Positions 35,444 through 45,900 of a stretch of 64,000 nucleotides of DNA are shown one piece after another. Source of the stretch: Croceibacterium_A sp039920345. Lineage in GTDB: Bacteria; Pseudomonadota; Alphaproteobacteria; Sphingomonadales; Sphingomonadaceae. The position numbers were made by a program, and so were the translations under genes. The notes below the pieces were generated by a model. The model did not search any database. It had not been told where the DNA came from and saw only the letters and a list, made by a program, of their open reading frames with translations. Every line of letters starts with the position of its first letter. Within the stretch, counting starts at the first letter, position 1. The DNA lies in assembly GCA_039920345.1 (NCBI GenBank), contig JBDSDZ010000036.1:9002-73001 (forward strand). The letters are read 5' to 3'.

Positions 35444-37149
35444 GCGGACGGCACGTGCCGTCTGTGCGAGATTTCTTCGCTCTCATCGATCGGCGCAAGA
35501 CGGCCCTGCTCGCCGTTCTGTCGGCGGCCTCAGCTGTGGCCGAAGGAATTGGGCTCTTGTTGCTGGTGCCGATGTTGGCTGTCCTTGGCAACAGCTCCGG
35601 CCCCTCCGGCATGCTGGGTTCAGTGTTCGAGCGCATCGGCCTGCCACGCTCGCTGCCGCTGCTGCTCGGGCTGTTTGTCGGGCTGGTGATCGTGCGCGGG
35701 GTGCTCAACCTGTTCCGGCTGGTCACCGCGCAAGCGGTCGAAACAGGGCTGGTCGACCGGTTGCGCAATCGCGCCTGGCGCGCCTTGCTGCATTGCGAGT
35801 GGCGCATGCTCGCCAACATGCGCCAGTCGGACAATGCCAGCCTGCTGATTACCAGCCTCGAGCGGGTGGCGGGCGGGGCGCATTTCCTGGTCTCGGGGGC
35901 GATTTCGGCGATCACCCTGTGCGGCATCGCGATGGCCGCGCTTCTCCTTTCGCCGTTGACCTCGGCAGTCGCCATAGTGGGCGGCGGACTGGTTGTGCTC
36001 GCCTACCGCAGGCTGCGGCACCGTGCGGCCATGCTCGGCGAAGCACTCAATACCGCGTCGGCACGGGTCTATGCCGAAGTTGCCGAAGGCCTGGCTGCGC
36101 TGCGCGTGATCAAGAGCTTCGGCATCGAGGAAGGGTTTGAAACCCGGCTGCGCGACAACTTCATCGTCCAGCGGCGGGCAGAGCGCGCCTATGTCCGCGA
36201 TGTTGGCGTGGCGCAGCTGCTGCTGCAGGGTTGCGGCGCCTTGCTGCTGGCGATTGTCGTGTGGGGCGCGATCGAAGTCTGGCACGCACCGGTTGCCACC
36301 GTGCTGCCAATGGTCGCGCTGTTTGCGCGCGCCTTGCCATTACTCGGCCAGACCCAGGAAGCGTGGCAGAATTGGGCCCACGCGCGCCCGGCACTGGACG
36401 AGACCCTGCAACTGCTCGCCGTGACCGAAGCCGCGCGCGAGCCCGACTTGCCCGTTGGCACCGCCGTGCCGCAGGCCAGGCAATCCATCAAGGTCGAGCG
36501 GGCGACCGTTGCGCACCCCGGCCGCACCCAGCCTGCGCTGGACAACGTCGATCTTGAACTCAGGTTTGGCACCATTACCGCCATCGTCGGACCCTCCGGC
36601 GCGGGCAAGAGCACACTGGCGGACATTCTCGGCGGCCTGATCGCGCCCGACAGCGGCGCGTTGGTGATCGACGGCGTGACGCTGGACAACGCGATGCGCC
36701 GCGCCTGGCGCCAGCAAGTGACCTACGTCCAGCAGGAGCCCCTGCTGTTCACCGGCACCATTCGTGAAAACCTGGCGCTGGCGGCACCCGGCGCCAATGA
36801 CGACACTTTGCTTGAGGCCTTGCGGCGCGCCTCGGCCGGATTTGTCGAGCATCTGCCCGACGGGCTCGGCACGACCGTCGGCGAAGGCGGGCGCCAGCTC
36901 TCGGGCGGTGAGCGCCAGCGCATTGCGCTTGCCCGGGCGTTGCTGCGCCGGCCGCGGCTGCTGATCCTGGACGAAGCGGCCAGCGCGCTCGACAGTGAGA
37001 ACGAGGCGGCGATTGCAGGAGCCATCTTGCGGATGCGCGAAGAGATGACAATCTTCATCATCGGGCATCGTGGGGCGCTGGCGGACATTGCCGACAGGAC
37101 CGTTCGGATCGAAGCCGGCCGGATTGAAGGGGGGAGGGTGCAAGAATGA
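35440..37149 (+). CDS. ABC exporter, fused membrane and ATPase domains (lasso D protein)
   Basis: A 569-residue half-transporter that works as a homodimer in the inner membrane. Six helices occupy about residues 20-320, then an ATPase domain with Walker A GPSGAGKST, Q-loop YVQQEPLLF, signature LSGGERQRIALARAL, Walker B LLILDEAAS and H-loop IIGHR. There is no N-terminal C39 peptidase domain, consistent with leader removal by B2. It probably exports the matured peptide and gives self-immunity. ATG at 35440 is coupled to the B2 gene. Confidence 0.9.
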   Translation: MSGRHVPSVRDFFALIDRRKTALLAVLSAASAVAEGIGLLLLVPMLAVLGNSSGPSGMLGSVFERIGLPRSLPLLLGLFVGLVIVRGVLNLFRLVTAQAVETGLVDRLRNRAWRALLHCEWRMLANMRQSDNASLLITSLERVAGGAHFLVSGAISAITLCGIAMAALLLSPLTSAVAIVGGGLVVLAYRRLRHRAAMLGEALNTASARVYAEVAEGLAALRVIKSFGIEEGFETRLRDNFIVQRRAERAYVRDVGVAQLLLQGCGALLLAIVVWGAIEVWHAPVATVLPMVALFARALPLLGQTQEAWQNWAHARPALDETLQLLAVTEAAREPDLPVGTAVPQARQSIKVERATVAHPGRTQPALDNVDLELRFGTITAIVGPSGAGKSTLADILGGLIAPDSGALVIDGVTLDNAMRRAWRQQVTYVQQEPLLFTGTIRENLALAAPGANDDTLLEALRRASAGFVEHLPDGLGTTVGEGGRQLSGGERQRIALARALLRRPRLLILDEAASALDSENEAAIAGAILRMREEMTIFIIGHRGALADIADRTVRIEAGRIEGGRVQE

Positions 37150-37303
37150 GCCGCTACGCACGCAAAAGCACGAATTCAGCGATTGTTCACGGCTGTGGCC
37201 GCATTTCTTGCGCATCCGAGGCGCCTCGCCAGCCGCAAGCTGCGCGCACGAATGGCACCGTTTCCCTTTCCCTTTTTTTGCTCCGGTAACGCTCGCATTG
37301 CGT

Positions 37304-37795
37304 ATGGCAATTAGAACTCGCACCCTGATGATCGCGCTGTCGAGCGCGCTGGCGTTGTCGCTTGCAGGGCCGGCCGCTGCCCAATATCGCCAGACGATCG
37401 CCAACGATGCGGCGCGCTGCAGCGGGAATGGTCCAGCGGTGCGCATCACCGTGACCGACGTGAAATCGTCAGCCGGCAAAGTGCGCGTGCAGCTTTACAA
37501 CGGCACGAGGCAGGACTGGCTGGCAAGCGGGCGCTGGCTCAATCGGATCGAGGCTCCCGCCCGCGCCGGAACGATGACTTTCTGCATGCCCGTGCCGCAC
37601 GCCGGGACTTTCGCGATTGCCATTCGCCATGACGTCAACGGCAACGACGAGACCGACTTGACGCTGGATGGCGGCGGAATGTCCAACAATCCCAGCATCA
37701 ACATCTTCAACCTTGGCAAGCCGAGCTACACCAAGACCGCGTTTCCGGTCGGCCAGGAAGTGAAGTCGATCTCGATTCGGATGCGCTACCTCTGA
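37304..37795 (+). CDS. DUF2141 secreted protein
   Basis: A 163-residue exported protein: signal peptide MAIRTRTLMIALSSALAL with cleavage near AAAQ, then the DUF2141 domain with VTDVKSSAGKVRVQLYN, FCMPVPHAGTFAIAIRHDVNGNDETD and the closing GMSNNPS...KPSYTKTAFPV. The domain is a periplasmic or surface beta sandwich of unknown function. No ribosome site is clear for ATG 37304 or for the in-frame ATG 37328. The 153 bases between the ABC exporter and this gene hold nothing recognisable. It ends flush with the convergent Tam41-like gene. Confidence 0.85.
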   Translation: MAIRTRTLMIALSSALALSLAGPAAAQYRQTIANDAARCSGNGPAVRITVTDVKSSAGKVRVQLYNGTRQDWLASGRWLNRIEAPARAGTMTFCMPVPHAGTFAIAIRHDVNGNDETDLTLDGGGMSNNPSINIFNLGKPSYTKTAFPVGQEVKSISIRMRYL

Positions 37796-38704
37796 CTACT
37801 TTCCCGGCGCGATGGGGCCCTTGCGCGAGCGCCACAAGTGCCAGGCCAGCGACGGAACCGCGAGGATTGGCATCTTCTCCCGCAGCGGGGTGACTTTCAC
37901 CGGGACGCCGGTGTGCCGCTCCACCTTCCACGCGACATAGCGCATGCCGCCTTCGAAAGTTGTGGTCGCCCTGACCAGCCGAACGGCGTTGAGCAGCTTG
38001 CCCACGCGGCGGCGGCGGGCCCACCAGCGCTGGGTGCGGCGGCGCTCGGCCAGCTCGAGGCGCGGTTCAATTGTCGTCTGGTCCTGCCCAAACGGTATCC
38101 CGCCATGCGATAACGCAGCCGGAAGCAGGCCATCGAAGTGGGCCCGATTGGCCGACAGGATCGACTCTTCACGGCCAGGCGGTTCAACGCGTAGTTCTGC
38201 CCGATACGTGGCGCGGAACAAGGCCCGCCAATAGTCGTCTTCGGAACCTCGCTCGGGCCCCACCGTCACGGCGAGTCGGGCGGCGGTAAACGCAGCAGCG
38301 GCCAGCGCTTCGAGCACGGACTGCTGGGCGGCGGTGTCACGCGCCCAGGCGATTGCGCAGGGCTGCACGAACCGCGCCCAGATCGTGGTGTCCAGTGTTT
38401 CGCCAGCGGCAGCCTTGGCAAATGTCGCCAGGTTCATTGTGGCAATCTTGGCCCTGAGACCATGCCCGGCGCGGTCCCACTCGCGATAGGAAACGTGCGG
38501 CCAGATCCCCGTCTCGCGCGGACCGGGCAGGAGAACGTAAAAATCGAGCACGCCTTCGAGCGAGCCGGTGCGCAAGTTGGATCCGTAAAACAGGACCGCC
38601 AGCGCCTTCGTTTCCTCGCCCAGCTCGCGCGCGATTCCGGCGACGGCGGGATCGAGCGATCGGTCCACCGCGGCGGCAACCCGCGCGGCGAGCGGCAAGC
38701 TCAC
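37796..38704 (-). CDS. Hypothetical nucleotidyltransferase-fold protein (Tam41-like)
   Basis: A 302-residue protein without an assured family. ALAVLFYGSN at residues 34-43 and VLDFYVLL at 52-59 form a G-S...D-x-Y nucleotidyltransferase core similar to the mitochondrial phosphatidate cytidylyltransferase Tam41, and a Trp-rich ARRRR segment lies in the C-terminal half. Its GTG start at 38704 overlaps the stop of a diacylglycerol-kinase-like gene (GTGA), so the pair could convert diacylglycerol to phosphatidate and then CDP-diacylglycerol; this is inference. The C-terminal third is very basic, which suits peripheral binding to acidic membranes. Confidence 0.6.
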   Translation of the reverse strand: MSLPLAARVAAAVDRSLDPAVAGIARELGEETKALAVLFYGSNLRTGSLEGVLDFYVLLPGPRETGIWPHVSYREWDRAGHGLRAKIATMNLATFAKAAAGETLDTTIWARFVQPCAIAWARDTAAQQSVLEALAAAAFTAARLAVTVGPERGSEDDYWRALFRATYRAELRVEPPGREESILSANRAHFDGLLPAALSHGGIPFGQDQTTIEPRLELAERRRTQRWWARRRRVGKLLNAVRLVRATTTFEGGMRYVAWKVERHTGVPVKVTPLREKMPILAVPSLAWHLWRSRKGPIAPGK

Positions 38705-39726
38705 GGAACGACGAAGCGCAGTTTGGGACCCAGCGAAAGGTTGTAACGGCCAGCCGGGAAGGCCTCCCCATCGAGGATGAAGCGATCGTCGATATCGATC
38801 CCATAGCGATCGCGGCCGAACACATGATAGCCGCGCCGGCGCAGGCCCTCGCTGAGGACGCCGCGGAACAGCAGCGCCAGGCGCAGCAGCAAGCCCTTGC
38901 GGGCGCTATCCACCAGCGCCATCCGGATCGGGCCTTCGACGTCGGCAAACGGCCTTAGTCCGGCAGGAAACCGCGTCAGCGTCGAAGCCAGGATGAAGAA
39001 CCGGCTGTCGGCGCGTTCGCCTTCGCTGTGCGGCAAGTCGGCTCCGTTCGCGTCATACACGCGCATCGACGTGTTCCGACGCCAGAGATTACCGGGCCGG
39101 CCGAAAAGCGCCTGGGTCACAGTCCACAGCGTGGTGATGCCCACCGCCAGCGCATCGAACACGCCCCGCTTGTGCGCGGTCTGGGCCAGGCCCACCGACG
39201 CGGTGAAGATACCGCCCCCGAACACGAAGCCCTGCACCTGCGCATCGGGCTTGTCGCGCCGCGACACCACCACCGGGCGGCGCGCCTGCACGCGGCCACT
39301 GTCGATGGCCCGCAGCGCGTCCGCCAACGACCAATGGCGCGGGAGGCCAAGATCAGCCGCCAGCGCGTTGGTCTTGCCGTTCGGAAGCACGACGAGCGTG
39401 GGCCACAGGTTACCGAAAACCCCCGCCCCGCAGGTCAGGACATCGCGGATCGTGCCATCGCCGCCGTCGATCACCAGGTAGTCGACCCGGCGTTCGGCAA
39501 AGCGCGCCAGGATCGCGAGCAATTCGCTGCGCCGATCCGGCGTTTCCACCAGTACTGTGTCGCGTCCGGTCCAATCCGGGGAATCGCCCGCATTGCGATG
39601 GCTGCGAGGATTGCGGATCACGCCGATAAGCGGCGCCTGGCGCGCGACCGCATCCAGCCCCGCCAGCGGCGAAGTCTTCCGGGTTACTTCCGGCAAACTT
39701 TGGAAATTGTGGACCGTCGTGTTCAT
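38701..39726 (-). CDS. Diacylglycerol/lipid kinase family protein
   Basis: A 341-residue DAGK-catalytic-domain protein. The kinase core shows LVIDGGDGTIRDVL (ATP-binding GGDGT) and VLPNGKTNALAADLG, and GIDIDDRFILDGEAFP near the C-terminus is the usual second-domain strand. It resembles YegS/DgkB-type soluble lipid kinases that phosphorylate diacylglycerol, ceramide or undecaprenol-like lipids. The ATG at 39726 (AAGG eight bases upstream) is preferred over ATG 39750, which has no site. Sphingomonads contain glycosphingolipids, so a sphingoid substrate is also possible. Confidence 0.82.
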   Translation of the reverse strand: MNTTVHNFQSLPEVTRKTSPLAGLDAVARQAPLIGVIRNPRSHRNAGDSPDWTGRDTVLVETPDRRSELLAILARFAERRVDYLVIDGGDGTIRDVLTCGAGVFGNLWPTLVVLPNGKTNALAADLGLPRHWSLADALRAIDSGRVQARRPVVVSRRDKPDAQVQGFVFGGGIFTASVGLAQTAHKRGVFDALAVGITTLWTVTQALFGRPGNLWRRNTSMRVYDANGADLPHSEGERADSRFFILASTLTRFPAGLRPFADVEGPIRMALVDSARKGLLLRLALLFRGVLSEGLRRRGYHVFGRDRYGIDIDDRFILDGEAFPAGRYNLSLGPKLRFVVP

Positions 39727-39962
39727 TTGCGGCGCCTTAGACTCCAGCATTTCAATAATTACTATGGTTAGAAACCAATTTCGAAACGGCGTGACGCAAT
39801 TGTCACGGTGCAGTGCAGCATAAAGTTGTCATAGCCAGTTTGGCTAGATTCCTGATGAACAACGCGCGCGAACGATTCTGGGTATCAAAATACCGGTTTT
39901 CAAGATGTCGGCTCCACGGCAGCAGGCTGGCACGGCGGCACGATGCAGGGTAGGATTGTGCC

Positions 39963-41156
39963 ATGCTCACCGAACATCTCCTCGATCAGGCGCGTGACAT
40001 TGCCCCGCGCATCTCGGCGCTGCGCCGCGCGATCCATGCCGAGCCCGAACTGGGCCTCGACACTCCGCTCACCCTGGCCAAGGCGCGGGCGGAGCTGGCC
40101 GACCTGCCGCTCGAATGGCGCGAAGGACCGTCCTGCACGGGCGCGATTGCGGTGCTCAAGGGGGCCAAGCCGGGCCCCACAGTGCTGCTGCGAGGCGACA
40201 TGGATGCGCTGCCGATGCAGGAGGAGACAGGTCTCGACTTTGCGTCTTCGCTACCCGGCCGGATGCATGCCTGCGGGCACGACACGCACACCGCGATGCT
40301 GGCCGGCGCAGCGCGGCTGCTGGCCGCGCGGCAGGCGGAGATCGCCGGTGCCGTCCATTTTATGTTTCAGCCGGGCGAAGAAGGCTATCACGGCGCCCGT
40401 TTCATGATCGACGACGGTTTGCTCGATCCGCTGCCCGACGCGGCTTTCGCGCTCCACATCATGCCCAATTACAAGCATGGCGTGCTGGTGGGGCGCGCCG
40501 GTACCTTGCTCGCGGCCGCCGACAAGCTCGAGATCGTGGTCGAAGGGCGCGGCGGGCACGCCTCGATGCCGCACCAGACGCGCGATCCGGTGCCCGTGGC
40601 GTGCGAGATCGTGACCGCGATCCAGGCATTGGTAACGCGCCGCTACGAAGCGGCCGAAGCCTTGGTGGTGACGATCACCCAGCTCGACGCCGGCAGCGCG
40701 CATAACGTGATCCCCGACCGGGCCGTCCTCAAGGGCACGATTCGCACCCTGTCGTCCGAACGGCGCGCCGACATTCGCGCGGCGCTCACCACGCTCGCTG
40801 AAGGCATTGCCTCGGCCCACGAATGCAGCGCCCGGGTCGAGGTGATCGATGGCTTCCCGCCGACAATCAACGATCCGAGCGCGGTTGACGTGTTTGAAAG
40901 GGTGGCACTAGGCTTGCCCGACGGCGCATTCGAGCGGTTGCCGCATCCGATCATGGGAGCGGAGGACTTCTCTTATGTGCTCGAAAAGGTGCCCGGCGCG
41001 ATGGCCTTCCTGGGCGTGGCTGCGGAAGGATCCGACTGGGCGGGATGTTGCGGCATCCATTCGAGCCGGATGATCGTGGACGAAAGTGCCCTGCCGCGCG
41101 GCGCCGCGATCCTTGCCGGGTGCGCGTTACGCTTCCTCGATTCGGGCTGGGCCTGA
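39963..41156 (+). CDS. M20-family amidohydrolase/peptidase (M20D, hippurate-hydrolase-like)
   Basis: A 397-residue M20D metallopeptidase. The metal site HACGHDTHTAM, the FQPGEEG motif with catalytic Glu, and HIMPNYKHG are present, as is the dimerisation insert GRGGHASMPHQTRDPV; the last ligand is in GAEDFSYVL. Members remove acyl groups from N-acyl amino acids (hippurate hydrolase, IAA-amino acid hydrolase). No signal peptide, so cytoplasmic. The start ATG at 39963 has AGGAT. The 236 bases upstream (39727-39962), which divide it from the lipid kinase gene, hold only presumed divergent promoters. Confidence 0.9.
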   Translation: MLTEHLLDQARDIAPRISALRRAIHAEPELGLDTPLTLAKARAELADLPLEWREGPSCTGAIAVLKGAKPGPTVLLRGDMDALPMQEETGLDFASSLPGRMHACGHDTHTAMLAGAARLLAARQAEIAGAVHFMFQPGEEGYHGARFMIDDGLLDPLPDAAFALHIMPNYKHGVLVGRAGTLLAAADKLEIVVEGRGGHASMPHQTRDPVPVACEIVTAIQALVTRRYEAAEALVVTITQLDAGSAHNVIPDRAVLKGTIRTLSSERRADIRAALTTLAEGIASAHECSARVEVIDGFPPTINDPSAVDVFERVALGLPDGAFERLPHPIMGAEDFSYVLEKVPGAMAFLGVAAEGSDWAGCCGIHSSRMIVDESALPRGAAILAGCALRFLDSGWA

Positions 41157-41169
41157 ACAAACGGCCGCA

Positions 41170-41246
<77 letters not shown>

Positions 41247-41319
41247 GCCAAAGGCGGCGGACCGCGCGCGAGTTAGCAATGCGGGGCGCGCCCGCCAAGC
41301 ACAATTGCCCTGAGCGGGA

Positions 41320-41727
41320 TTATTGCCGGACGGGAAGCTGCTGGAGGGTGGAGCCGTTGGCGCGGGTCACGGTCACGTCGAACCCGCCCCGCCGCCCGTC
41401 GCGCAGCTTGTAGTACGTCAGGTCGATATGTTCGCCCGGCGCCAGCGAGCGCTTCGACCAGCCGGATCGCGCCAAGTGATTCGGGCTCATGCCCTCGAAT
41501 GCCCAGCGTGTACCGCTGGCGTCCTTGACGTAAAGGAAGGTGTGCGGGTTGGTCCAGACCCAGCGCTCGACCGTCACGTCCTTGAGTTCGGTCGAGGTGC
41601 CCCATTCGAACATCGCGGTCGAATGGTGCGCCTGACCGGGAACGGTCAGGGCGACGGTGGCGGCAACCACGGCGCCAGCGACAAGCGCCAAACGCATGGG
41701 GGCAAGACGGATCGATTTGTTCAACAT
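41320..41727 (-). CDS. DUF6152 secreted protein
   Basis: A 135-residue exported protein with a signal peptide (about residues 1-33, cleaved near GQA) followed at the mature N-terminus by HHSTAMFEW, the His-pair characteristic of DUF6152 proteins. Function is unknown; the exposed N-terminal histidines would allow copper binding, which is inference. Start ATG at 41727 has GGAGAGG just upstream. It is divergent from another secreted protein gene at 41879, a pairing seen repeatedly in sphingomonads. Confidence 0.8.
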   Translation of the reverse strand: MLNKSIRLAPMRLALVAGAVVAATVALTVPGQAHHSTAMFEWGTSTELKDVTVERWVWTNPHTFLYVKDASGTRWAFEGMSPNHLARSGWSKRSLAPGEHIDLTYYKLRDGRRGGFDVTVTRANGSTLQQLPVRQ

Positions 41728-41878
41728 GGTCCTCTCCTGCGGCCCCGCCCCTGAACGGGCGATGAGCGCTTGCCGCCCTTCTGCCAGCAAAGGTCGGCCA
41801 TAATCAACCCGCCGCTTGACTTGAACCGCCGGCGCGGCGCAAACTTTTTCTTGGAAGAGGTCACCGCCGGAGGGACAA

Positions 41879-42718
41879 ATGCAAAGATTGGCTATCCTGG
41901 CGCGCGCGCTTGCCGGCGCCGGCGCGCTCGCCATGGCGACGGTGACCCCCGCTCTGGCCCAGGCGCAGGATGAGCCGATTCCCCGCGCGCACGGCTATGC
42001 CGCGATCGACGCCCTGCCGGACTGGAGCGGGGTATGGGCGCCCGATTGGTCGCTGCTGTTTGGCGGCGGCGCTGCCGGACCTCCGGCCCAGCCCAAGCTG
42101 ACCCCTGCTGCCCAGCAGCGGCTCGACGCGTTTCGTGCCAAGCAAGCCGCCGAAGGGGTTGACCAATACGCGCAGGCGCATTGCATTCCGCCGGGCATGC
42201 CGGGGATCATGCGCCAACCCTATCCGATCGAATTCGTGTTTTCGCCGCAGCGGGTGACGCTGTTTGCGGAGACTTACAGCCAGGCGCGGCGCATCTATAC
42301 CGACGGCCGCCCGATCCCGGAGGATCCGGATCCCTACTTCAACGGCAATTCGGTTGGCCATTGGGAAGGCGATACGTTGCTGGTCGATACCGTGGGCTTC
42401 AGCCCCGCGGCGGCCGAGATTGGCGCCGGCATCCCGCACGGCGGGAACATGAAGATCCATGAGCGCATCTGGCTCGAAAAGCCGGGTGTGATGCGGATCG
42501 AGACGACGATTACCGATCCCGACGTGTTGACCGAGCCATTTGTCTCGCAACTCGCCTTCAAACGCGAACCGGATTGGGAAATCCGCGAGTATGTGTGCGA
42601 GGAAAACAATCGCCTGACGTCGGGCGATGCGGGCGGATCGAACATCGACCTTGGGATCGATGCCCCGGCCGATGATCCGTTCGGCCAGCCGCGCGAGGAC
42701 GAACCAGCAGCCAACTAG
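41879..42718 (+). CDS. Hypothetical secreted protein
   Basis: A 279-residue exported protein of unknown function. Signal peptide MQRLAILARALAGAGALAMA, cleaved near ALA; then WSGVWAPDW, CIPPGMPGIMRQPYPIEFVF, RRIYTDGRPIPEDPDPYFNG and SVGHWEGDTLLVDTVGF, a run of motifs repeated in many sphingomonad and acidobacterial secreted proteins found with DUF6152 partners. The start ATG at 41879 has a GGAGGG site. The C-terminus is acidic and disordered. No catalytic motif could be assigned. Confidence 0.75.
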   Translation: MQRLAILARALAGAGALAMATVTPALAQAQDEPIPRAHGYAAIDALPDWSGVWAPDWSLLFGGGAAGPPAQPKLTPAAQQRLDAFRAKQAAEGVDQYAQAHCIPPGMPGIMRQPYPIEFVFSPQRVTLFAETYSQARRIYTDGRPIPEDPDPYFNGNSVGHWEGDTLLVDTVGFSPAAAEIGAGIPHGGNMKIHERIWLEKPGVMRIETTITDPDVLTEPFVSQLAFKREPDWEIREYVCEENNRLTSGDAGGSNIDLGIDAPADDPFGQPREDEPAAN

Positions 42719-42794
42719 GTCCCGCGATCAGGTGGGCCGGCGGATAACGCTGGCGCCTGCCAAACCTGGATAAATATAGCGCCTGAAACAGGAA

Positions 42795-42822
42795 GGGGCG
42801 GGAGCCGATCAGCTCCCGCCCC
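42795..42822. terminator. Terminator hairpin between convergent genes
   Basis: An 11-base-pair perfect stem GGGGCGGGAGC / GCTCCCGCCCC with a six-base loop lies 76 bases after the secreted protein gene. No clear T-run follows, so it may be a bidirectional or Rho-assisted stop. Confidence 0.55.
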
Positions 42823-42880
42823 ACCTGGGCTGCGCCGCGTGAAGCGCTGCGCCATCCCCCTGCCTTAGGTCCAATCCCGG

Positions 42881-42903
42881 GCGAAGACATGGTCTTCGCT
42901 TTT
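42881..42903 (+). terminator. Second terminator, plus strand
   Basis: Stem GCGAAGAC / GTCTTCGC (42881-42888, 42892-42899) with a three-base loop and TTTT directly after. It backs up the hairpin at 42795 for transcripts running toward the convergent TonB receptor gene. Confidence 0.6.
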
Positions 42904-42964
42904 CCTGGCCGAAAGGAGTGCGGGGCGATCCCGTTGCCAGGACCGCCCCACTTTGACTTCGATC

Positions 42965-45900
42965 CTAGAAGTCGATCTTCGCGCCGATGCGGAAGTAGCG
43001 GCCGACGATGTTGGCCTGGCTCCACGTCGGGTTGTACTGGAAGATCGAGTACGCCGCCGACGGGTCGAACTTCGGGTCGATCCCGAGAACGTTCAGCACG
43101 TTGGCATAGATGTTCAGGTGCTCGTTGACTTCGTAGTTGACCGCGAGATCGGCGTTCCACTGAGCGCCCGTGGTGCACTGCACTGGAGTTCCGTCCTGGT
43201 ATGTCACGACCGAAGCACCGATGCTGGCCTGGCAATCGCCCTTGACCCCACCATAGTCGACTGAGGCCAGATCGAGGCCATCGGTGTAATAAACGGTGCC
43301 GGTAATATCGAGGTTGCCGATACCCAGCGTGCTCGAAACGTTACCACGCCACTTGGGCGAACCCGAGCAGGACGTGTAATCGCACGGGCTGAGCGAGCCA
43401 TCGTAACGTTCGACCGAACCGTCCGCACGGCTGACCTGATACTTGATCAAGTAGGAGACATCGGCGCTGGTCGAGAAACGCACGTCACCGAAGTTGTGAC
43501 GATAGTTCACACCAAAATCGATGCCCTGCACTTCTTCCGTGTCCGAGTTCGTGAACGAGAACTGGATGAACTGCGGCAGCACCGGAGCGCCCGGGAACTG
43601 CGGGTCGGCCGCAGCGCCGACGACCGTCACGCCCGGAACGGCGTTGGTGGTGCCGCTACGCAGGAAGGCATCCAGCGCTGCGTTCTGGTCAGCCGCCGAG
43701 ATGTTACCGATGACATCCTTCACCTTGATGTTGAAGTAATCGACCGTGAACGACAGGTTGCGGATCGGTTCGAACACCGCGCCGAGGGTCCAGCTGGTGG
43801 ACTTTTCCGGGTTCAGTGCAGGGTTACCGACCGAGGTACGGCCGAGCGAATACTGCCCGGTCGCATAGCTGTTGCCGCCGTGCGCCGCGCAGAACGCGAC
43901 ATACGTCCCGCAGTTGACCGACAAGGTTGTGTAGCCCGTCGTCGGCAAGCCGAACGCTTCGTTGAACGACGGGATACGGAAGCCCTTCGAGTACGTACCA
44001 CGGATGAGCAACGCATCGACCGGCTTGAACTTGAAGCCGATCTTCGGCGAGAAGTTGGTCTGGCCCGACGAGTAATCGTCATAACGGCCCGAACCGATGA
44101 TTTCCAACGAGTCCAGGATCGGCGCGTCGATTTCGAAGTAGGCTGACTTCACGTTACGGCTACCGACCGCACCAACCGCGTTGATCGTGAAGTAACGATC
44201 ATACGGATGAGCGAGATTTTCCGGGTTGGCCGACTGATCGGTGATCGATTCGTGACGGTACGAAACGCCAACGGCCGCGTTGAGCGCGCCGCCCGGCAGT
44301 TCGAACAGCGCATGACCGACGGTAGCATTGACCTGCCACAGTTCTGAGGTCGACGTCTTCACGTTGACCGGCGAGATGTAGTCGCGCAGGGCCTGGGAGT
44401 TGAGCCAGGGCTGCACGAAATTGTAGCTACCGTTTGCGATTACATCCGCCACCCGCTGCGGGATGATGTAGTTTTCGCTGGTGCGGGCAAGCTTCACTTC
44501 AGAAGCCGTGCCTTCGAGCTGGTAGGTCCAGGAATCATCGCTGCCGAAGGTGCCCTGAATGCCCGCCGCGGCGCGCAGTGCACGCGCATCGGTTTGGACG
44601 GTCTGCGGACGATCATAGCGACCGCGCAGAATCGCGGACCTGCCGGAACCCGCATAGGGGTTGTTCGGATTGAGGTGCGCGCCAGGCGAGGCAACTGTAC
44701 AGCTGCTCTGGTTGACGGTTCCGACGAAAGTGGCGGTGCCGCCTGGGCAGACATAAACCGGCAGCAAGACGGGATTGAACGTGACCGAGCTCGGCGGCGG
44801 GGTCGAAGTCGCGCCCAAAGCCGCCGGAGTCAGCTGCGAGTAGGTGTGCGCATTCAGGTAGTTGAGCGCGAAGTAAGCTTCTGCCTTGTCACCGATCTTG
44901 GCGGTGGCGCGAGCAGCAAAGCCGTAGCGTTCCGATTCCGGACGCAAGGTGGCGTAAGCCTTCTTGGTGTCCTTCTGGCACAGGGCGCTGGCATACGTGT
45001 ACTGGCCCGCTAGGGAGCCCGAGGTGATCAGGCCGCGCGCGCTGTTCGGCAGGGTCTGCCGATCGGCACCGAAAGCCGAGCAGTCTCCGTTAAGCAGTTC
45101 ATATTGGCCTGTCCGCGTACCGGCGGCCGTTGCAGGCGCAATAAGCGGGAAGTCAGGCAGGCTGGAGCCACCAAGGGTGCCGTTGGCATTGACGCCGAAT
45201 TCGTACCAACGGGTCGGGATCGCCATGCAGCTGCCAGCATCATTACAGATGCCGCTCAGATTGCCCGTATTAAAGGGGTATTCGCGGTCACGCGCCCAGA
45301 TCACGTCGCTCTTGCGGTAGGTACCAGCGACATAGATGTTGAAGCCGTCGCTCTCGAGGTCGCCCACGCCGTAAGCGGCGTCGAAGCGTTCTTCAGCGCC
45401 ATCACCATGCTGGGAAACGCCAGTCGAAGCATTCACGTGAATGCCCTGGATTTCCTTCTTGGTGATGATGTTGACCACGCCTGCAACCGCGTCGGCGCCG
45501 TAGGTCGACGAAGCGCCGTCCTTCAGGACTTCGACCCGTTCGACGATCACGTCGGGGATGGTGTTGAGATCGACAAAGTTGCGGTGGCCGTCATCGGCCA
45601 GCGGATACGGAGCCATGCGCAAGCCGTCGAACACGGTAAGGGTCTTCTGCACAGTCAGGCCGCGCAGCGAAACCGCGTTGGCGCCGGCAGCGAAGTTGTT
45701 GCCGTTATTCCAGCCTTCGGAGAGCGCGCCCGAGCCGTTGGCGGCGATGCGCTGCAGTCCTTCAGCTACGGTGTTGACGCCGCGCTTTTCGAGTTCGGCG
45801 GTCGACAGCACGGTCACCGGCGAGGGTGTTTCGGTGTCGGTCCGGCCAAGGATCGAGCCAGTCACGAAGATGACGCCCGTGTCGTCAGCGGATTCATCGT

